From: Spirochaetaceae bacterium
GTDB taxonomy: Bacteria > Spirochaetota > Spirochaetia > DSM-27196 > SLST01
Direction: 5' to 3'
NCBI GenBank assembly: GCA_007694025.1
Contig: RECL01000129.1
Span: forward strand, 1-34,869
Length of the DNA: 34,869 bases
A program made the translations under genes and the position numbers. How positions within the stretch are numbered: position 1 is the first letter of the stretch; every line of letters begins with the position of its first letter. This document shows, one piece after another, positions 30,949 to 34,869 of the stretch. The notes under the pieces are model-generated. The model was given only the letters and a program-made list of their open reading frames with translations, searched no databases and was not told the DNA's origin.

Positions 30949-32763
30949 ATGGCAGACATAAGCTCGATGAAGAACACCGGACCGACGCGTCGGCTGCGCG
31001 GGACGCTCCCGAAGATCGGCATACGTCCGACGATCGACGGAAGGCTCGGAGGTGTCCGCGAGAGCCTGGAGGCGCAGACGATGCGCATGGCGCAGAACGC
31101 GAAGCGATTCCTGGAGGAGAACCTGCGCCACCCGAACGGGATGCCAGTCGAGTGCGTGATCGCCGACTCGACGATCGGCGGCGTCGCGGAAGCCGCGGCG
31201 TGCCAGGAGCAGTTTGAGCGCGCCGGGGTCGGCGTGTCGCTCACGGTCACCCCGTGCTGGTGCTACGGGTCAGAAACAATGGACATGACGCCGAGCATTC
31301 CGAAGGCTGTCTGGGGCTTCAACGGAACCGAGCGGCCCGGAGCGGTCTACCTGGCCGCGGTGCTGGCCGGACACGCGCAGAAGGGCCTACCCGCATTCGG
31401 GATCTACGGACGAGACGTGCAGGACGCCGGCGACGAGTCGATTCCCGGCGACGTGCAGCAGAAACTGCTGCGATTCGCGCGCGCCGGGCTCGCGGTCGCT
31501 GAGATGCGCGGCAAGAGCTACCTGAGCATGGGTGCAGTCAGCATGGGAATAGCGGGCTGCTACGTAACCGAGTCGTTCTTCAAGAAGTACCTGGGTATGC
31601 GTAACGAGTACGTCGATATGAGCGAGTTCATCCGTCGCATCGACGGTGGGATCTACGATCCCGATGAGTTCAAGACCGCACTCGCGTGGGTCAAGAAGAA
31701 CTGTCCCGAAGGCCCCGACCCGAACGAAACGTCGGCGCAGCGAAGCCGCGAACAGAAGGACCGCGACTGGGAGACCGTCGTAAAGATGACGCTCATCGCG
31801 CGCGACCTGATGGTCGGCAACCCCAGACTCACGGCGCTCGGATACGGCGAAGAGGCACTCGGGCACAACGCGATCGCGGCGGGCTTCCAGGGACAGCGCC
31901 AATGGACCGATTTCATGCCGAACGGAGACTTCCTGGAGGCGATCCTGACGTCGAGCTTCGACTGGAACGGAATCCGTGAGGCGTTCATCGTCGCGACGGA
32001 GAACGACAACCTGAACGCGATGAGCATGCTTTTTGGTCACCTGCTGACGGGCACCGCGCAGATCTTTGCCGACGTCCGCACGTACTGGAGCGCAGACGCG
32101 GTCAAGCGGGTGACGGGCCACACGCTCACCGGCGACGCCGCGAACGGGCTGATTCACCTGATCAATTCGGGACCCGCAACGCTCGATGGAACCGGCGAGC
32201 AGACGCTCGGCGGCAAGCCAGCGATGAAACCCTTCTGGGATATCACTCCCGACGAGGTCGGGCGCTGCCTGGACGCGACGGTCTGGTGCCCGGGTGAAAC
32301 CGGCTACTTCCACGGCGGGGGATACTCGACGCGCTACCGCAGCCGCGGCGGAATGCCGGTCACGATGAGCCGCCTGAACATGATCGACGGCTTGGGTCCG
32401 GCACTCCAGATCGCAGAAGGGTGGACAGTCGAACTACCCGAAGACGTCCACGATACGCTCGACAAGCGAACGAACTTCACGTGGCCGACCACCTGGTTCG
32501 TCCCGCGCCTGGTCGACAACCCGCGCTTCCGCGACGTCTACTCGGTCATGGCCAACTGGGGCGCGAATCACGGCGCGATCGGGTACGGTCACTTCGGCGC
32601 GGACCTGATAACGCTCGCGAGCATGCTTCGCATCCCGGTCTACATGCACAACGTAGCCGAGGCCGACGTCTATCGCCCGGCCGCGTGGACCGCGTTCGGC
32701 ATGGACCTGGAGGGAAGCGACTTCCGCGCGTGCGAGACATTCGGCCCGCTCTACAAGGACTGA
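30949..32763 (+). CDS. fucI: L-fucose isomerase
   Basis: This 604-residue enzyme converts L-fucose to L-fuculose (and D-arabinose to D-ribulose), the first step of fucose catabolism, with Mn2+. Long stretches match E. coli FucI (591 residues): [73 protein letters not shown] and [17 protein letters not shown], the last containing the metal-ligand His. The end, FGPLYKD, matches too. I chose ATG 30949 with AGAGG upstream. Fuculokinase, aldolase and transport genes are not adjacent. Confidence 0.97.
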   Translation: MADISSMKNTGPTRRLRGTLPKIGIRPTIDGRLGGVRESLEAQTMRMAQNAKRFLEENLRHPNGMPVECVIADSTIGGVAEAAACQEQFERAGVGVSLTVTPCWCYGSETMDMTPSIPKAVWGFNGTERPGAVYLAAVLAGHAQKGLPAFGIYGRDVQDAGDESIPGDVQQKLLRFARAGLAVAEMRGKSYLSMGAVSMGIAGCYVTESFFKKYLGMRNEYVDMSEFIRRIDGGIYDPDEFKTALAWVKKNCPEGPDPNETSAQRSREQKDRDWETVVKMTLIARDLMVGNPRLTALGYGEEALGHNAIAAGFQGQRQWTDFMPNGDFLEAILTSSFDWNGIREAFIVATENDNLNAMSMLFGHLLTGTAQIFADVRTYWSADAVKRVTGHTLTGDAANGLIHLINSGPATLDGTGEQTLGGKPAMKPFWDITPDEVGRCLDATVWCPGETGYFHGGGYSTRYRSRGGMPVTMSRLNMIDGLGPALQIAEGWTVELPEDVHDTLDKRTNFTWPTTWFVPRLVDNPRFRDVYSVMANWGANHGAIGYGHFGADLITLASMLRIPVYMHNVAEADVYRPAAWTAFGMDLEGSDFRACETFGPLYKD

Positions 32764-32796
32764 CCGACCGCAGAGAAGACGGCTGATTGCCACCGA

Positions 32797-32819
32797 CCGG
32801 GACCGCCGTGCGGTCCCGG
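32797..32819. other. 10-bp perfect hairpin after fucI
   Basis: Arms at 32797-32806 and 32810-32819 pair perfectly with a 3-nt loop. No T run follows on either strand, so it is not a standard terminator. It may block readthrough or stabilise the fucI 3' end. Confidence 0.5.
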
Positions 32820-32849
32820 CGGCACGACTCGCGCCCGCCGACGGTGGGC

Positions 32850-32878
32850 TTGCCGGACCTTTGACTCTGCGGTACAAT
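32850..32878 (+). promoter_or_regulatory. Promoter of the DeoR-family gene
   Basis: TTGCCG (32850-32855) is 17 bp from TACAAT (32873-32878), five of six at the -10. The predicted start is near 32885, about 21 bases before the ATG. The candidate operator sits on it. Confidence 0.6.
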
Positions 32879-32886
32879 AGAAAGCG

Positions 32887-32900
32887 AATCGAAAGCGATT
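32887..32900 (+). promoter_or_regulatory. Candidate DeoR-family operator (autoregulation)
   Basis: AATCGAAAGCGATT is a perfect inverted repeat, AATCG and CGATT around AAAG. It also sits in an 11-bp direct repeat of GAAAGCGA. It lies just after the -10 and matches the element at fucI. Confidence 0.65.
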
Positions 32901-32905
32901 AGAAG

Positions 32906-33691
32906 ATGTTTCCAAACCTTACCGAACGCGAACGTCAAACACTCGAGCTTCTTGTCGACGAGGAAGGTATATCGATCGCCGACATGGGTAAGCGGTTGTC
33001 GGTGTCGACGGTCACGATCCGAACGACGCTGAACACGCTCGCCGAAAAGGGTGTGATCGTTCGCACGTGGGGCGGCGCGAGCCCGGCGTTTCATCCGGAA
33101 ATCGTCGACCGCCTGCGGACCGAACACGCGGCGAAGCTACGCATCGCCGAACGAGCGGCTTCGCTGGTCGAAGACGGTGACGCGGTGATGATCGAAGCGG
33201 GCACGACGACGTCGCTTGTCGGACGATACCTGTTCGGCCGGCGCGACATTCACGTGGTGACCAACTCGATGCTGTTCGTGCCGTACGGCCGGTCAAACCC
33301 GGCGCTCAAGGTAACGGTCGTCGGAGGGACGTTTCAGCCGGTCACCGAATCGCTCGTCGGTCCGCTCGCGCTGCGGGAGCTCGAGCAGTTTCACGTCCGG
33401 CTTGCGTTTTTGGGAGCCGACGGATGGAGTCTGTCGGACGGCACAACGACGCACCTTGTCGAGGGTGCGGAGATCGTCCGCATGATGGCACGTCGTGCCG
33501 ACCGGTCGGTACTGCTCGCCGACAGCAGCAAGTACGGTCGAACGGGTTTTGCGTCGGTACTCGATCTGCGCGAGTTTTCGCTCGTGGTGAGCGACACCGG
33601 CCTGCCGCAGGAAGCACGGGATCAGATAGCGGAGGCGGGAATCGAACTGTCTCTGGTCGAACGCGAAGAGAGGAAGAACAATGGCAACTGA
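32906..33691 (+). CDS. DeoR-family transcriptional repressor, probable regulator of fucI
   Basis: This 261-residue protein has an N-terminal winged helix (about 6-58) with SVSTVTIRTTLNTLAEKG and the family end VRTWGGA. The C-terminal sugar-phosphate-binding domain carries DAVMIEAGTTTSLVGRYL. DeoR proteins usually sense a phosphorylated sugar, which releases DNA. Position and shared operators suggest a fucose-derived ligand such as L-fuculose-1-phosphate; this is inference. ATG 32906 has only a weak AGAAG before it. The stop overlaps the E2 start by 11 bp. Confidence 0.93.
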   Translation: MFPNLTERERQTLELLVDEEGISIADMGKRLSVSTVTIRTTLNTLAEKGVIVRTWGGASPAFHPEIVDRLRTEHAAKLRIAERAASLVEDGDAVMIEAGTTTSLVGRYLFGRRDIHVVTNSMLFVPYGRSNPALKVTVVGGTFQPVTESLVGPLALRELEQFHVRLAFLGADGWSLSDGTTTHLVEGAEIVRMMARRADRSVLLADSSKYGRTGFASVLDLREFSLVVSDTGLPQEARDQIAEAGIELSLVEREERKNNGN

Positions 33692-34869
33692 GGTGCTCCT
33701 GCCAAAGCAGGGAAACAGCGTTGAAAGCTGTATCATCACGAGCTGGAAAGTCGCCCCCGGCGACGCGGTCAAGACAGGAGACCCGATCGTCGAGGTGGAG
33801 ACCGACAAGACGACGATGGAGGTCGAATCGACCGCCGACGGTGTACTGCTGCGTCAGCTCGCGGCCGAGGGCGATGAGGTGCCGGTGCTGAGCCCGATCG
33901 CGCTCATCGGCGAACCCGGCGAAGCTGTCGCCGATGCGCCGCCGCGTGAAGAGCCCTCAGCCGGCACCGAACCTCGTGTCGACGCGACGCAAAATGCTCC
34001 GGCGGAGGCTGCGAAGACGCCGCGCGCGCGGCGCCGCGGCGGTGCACGGATCAGCCCGCGCGCGCGCAAGCTCGCGGACAGCCTGAACGTCGATACAGCC
34101 GGGTTGTCCGGGTCGGGGCCCGGCGGACGGATCATGGCGCGAGACGTACAGGACGCAGCCGATTCGGGAGCGGTCCGAGAGGCGTCCAGCGCGCCTGCGA
34201 TCGCAAGCAGTTCGGGGCGCGCGACCACGGAGCCGAGGGGCACAGGGCCGGCGCACGTGGCGTCCGAACAGCGCGTGAGCGGGGTGCGAAAGCTCATCGC
34301 ATCGCGGATGCAGCAATCGCTCGCGTCGACCGCGCAGCTGACGATGGACGCCTCGGCCGACGCGCGGGGCCTCCTCGCCTACCGCGCGAAGCTGAAGAGC
34401 GCGAGATCCGAGTCGCTTCAGAAGATCTCGATCAACGATCTGGTGCTCTTCGCGACCAGCCGCGCGGTCGCCGACTTCGACGAGGTCAACGCGACCTTCG
34501 CCGACGGGACGATCACTCGCTATTCGGGCGTCGATCTGGGCTTCGCGGTCGACACGCCAAAGGGACTGATGGTACCCGTCATCCGCGGCGCCGACTCGCT
34601 GTCGCTCGTACAGATCGCCGAAGCCGCTCACACGCTCGCCGAGCGGTGTGTCGCCGGAACGATCGACGCCGACTCGCTGTCGGGCGGCACCTTCACGGTG
34701 ACGAACCTGGGAGCGTTCGGGATCGAGCGGTTTACACCGGTGCTCAACGCGCCGCAGGTTGCGATCCTCGGCGTGTGCTCGATCACGCACCGGCAGGCGC
34801 CCGATGGAAGCGGCACGATCCCGATGATCGGCCTGTCGCTCACCGTTGACCACCAGGTCGTCGACGGCG
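33681..34869 (+). CDS. Dihydrolipoamide acyltransferase E2 of a 2-oxo acid dehydrogenase complex (3' end outside window)
   Basis: I see 396 codons. The lipoyl domain (about 1-78) carries ETDKTTMEVES with lipoylated Lys43. A Pro/Ala/Glu linker leads to a peripheral subunit-binding domain at about 121-158 (RISPRARKLADSLNV, then GPGGRIMARDV). The acyltransferase domain starts near 199 (SGVRKLIASRMQQS) and ends in DHQVVDG, the HxxxDG active site, at the window edge. E1 and E3 genes are not visible, so the substrate (pyruvate, acetoin, 2-oxoglutarate or branched-chain) is undecided. The start overlaps the DeoR gene, with AGAGGA upstream. Confidence 0.93.
   Translation, partial: MATEVLLPKQGNSVESCIITSWKVAPGDAVKTGDPIVEVETDKTTMEVESTADGVLLRQLAAEGDEVPVLSPIALIGEPGEAVADAPPREEPSAGTEPRVDATQNAPAEAAKTPRARRRGGARISPRARKLADSLNVDTAGLSGSGPGGRIMARDVQDAADSGAVREASSAPAIASSSGRATTEPRGTGPAHVASEQRVSGVRKLIASRMQQSLASTAQLTMDASADARGLLAYRAKLKSARSESLQKISINDLVLFATSRAVADFDEVNATFADGTITRYSGVDLGFAVDTPKGLMVPVIRGADSLSLVQIAEAAHTLAERCVAGTIDADSLSGGTFTVTNLGAFGIERFTPVLNAPQVAILGVCSITHRQAPDGSGTIPMIGLSLTVDHQVVDG

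Overview
The window looks like a chromosome segment from a free-living, GC-rich spirochaete (Spirochaetota, Treponema/Spirochaeta-like). The evidence is gene content and order. From right to left on the minus strand run tRNA-Thr, rpmG, tRNA-Trp, secE, nusG, rplKAJL, rpoBC, rpsLG, tuf, then the S10, spc and alpha ribosomal protein genes. fusA is missing between rpsG and tuf, adk/map/infA between secY and rpmJ, and rpsD between rpsK and rpoA. RpoB carries Asn at the position of E. coli Ser531, the residue linked to natural rifampicin tolerance in spirochaetes. Species cannot be named from this sequence alone.

Layout. Positions 1-2590 (minus) hold the 5' 863 codons of a membrane protein: two transmembrane segments around a roughly 285-residue extracytoplasmic domain, then a very long Asp/Glu-rich cytoplasmic tail with 38-residue and 9-residue tandem repeats. 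It starts just after a clear intrinsic terminator that ends the ribosomal operon. Positions 2728-29731 (minus) are the translation and transcription super-cluster: 29 ribosomal proteins, three RNA polymerase subunits, EF-Tu, SecY, SecE, NusG and two tRNAs. Genes are tightly packed with frequent start/stop overlaps. The few gaps carry promoters and hairpins: a promoter before tRNA-Thr, one before rpmG, one before rpsL, a three-hairpin rplL-rpoB spacer, and a 347-bp non-coding gap upstream of tuf.

Positions 29797-30805 (minus) encode two tandem long-chain flavodoxins from a divergent promoter region. On the plus strand, 30949-34869 holds L-fucose isomerase (fucI), a DeoR-family repressor and the start of a lipoyl-dependent 2-oxo acid dehydrogenase E2 that overlaps the repressor gene by 11 bp and runs off the window. 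A shared 14-bp element, AATCGAAAGNGATT, lies at the predicted transcription starts of both fucI and the DeoR gene, which suggests an autoregulated sugar-responsive circuit that may also control the E2.

No CRISPR array, insertion sequence, prophage or restriction system is visible. The core is ordinary and conserved. The most interesting parts are the acidic-repeat membrane protein, the DeoR/fucI/E2 regulatory arrangement, the flavodoxin control region and the rplL-rpoB spacer.
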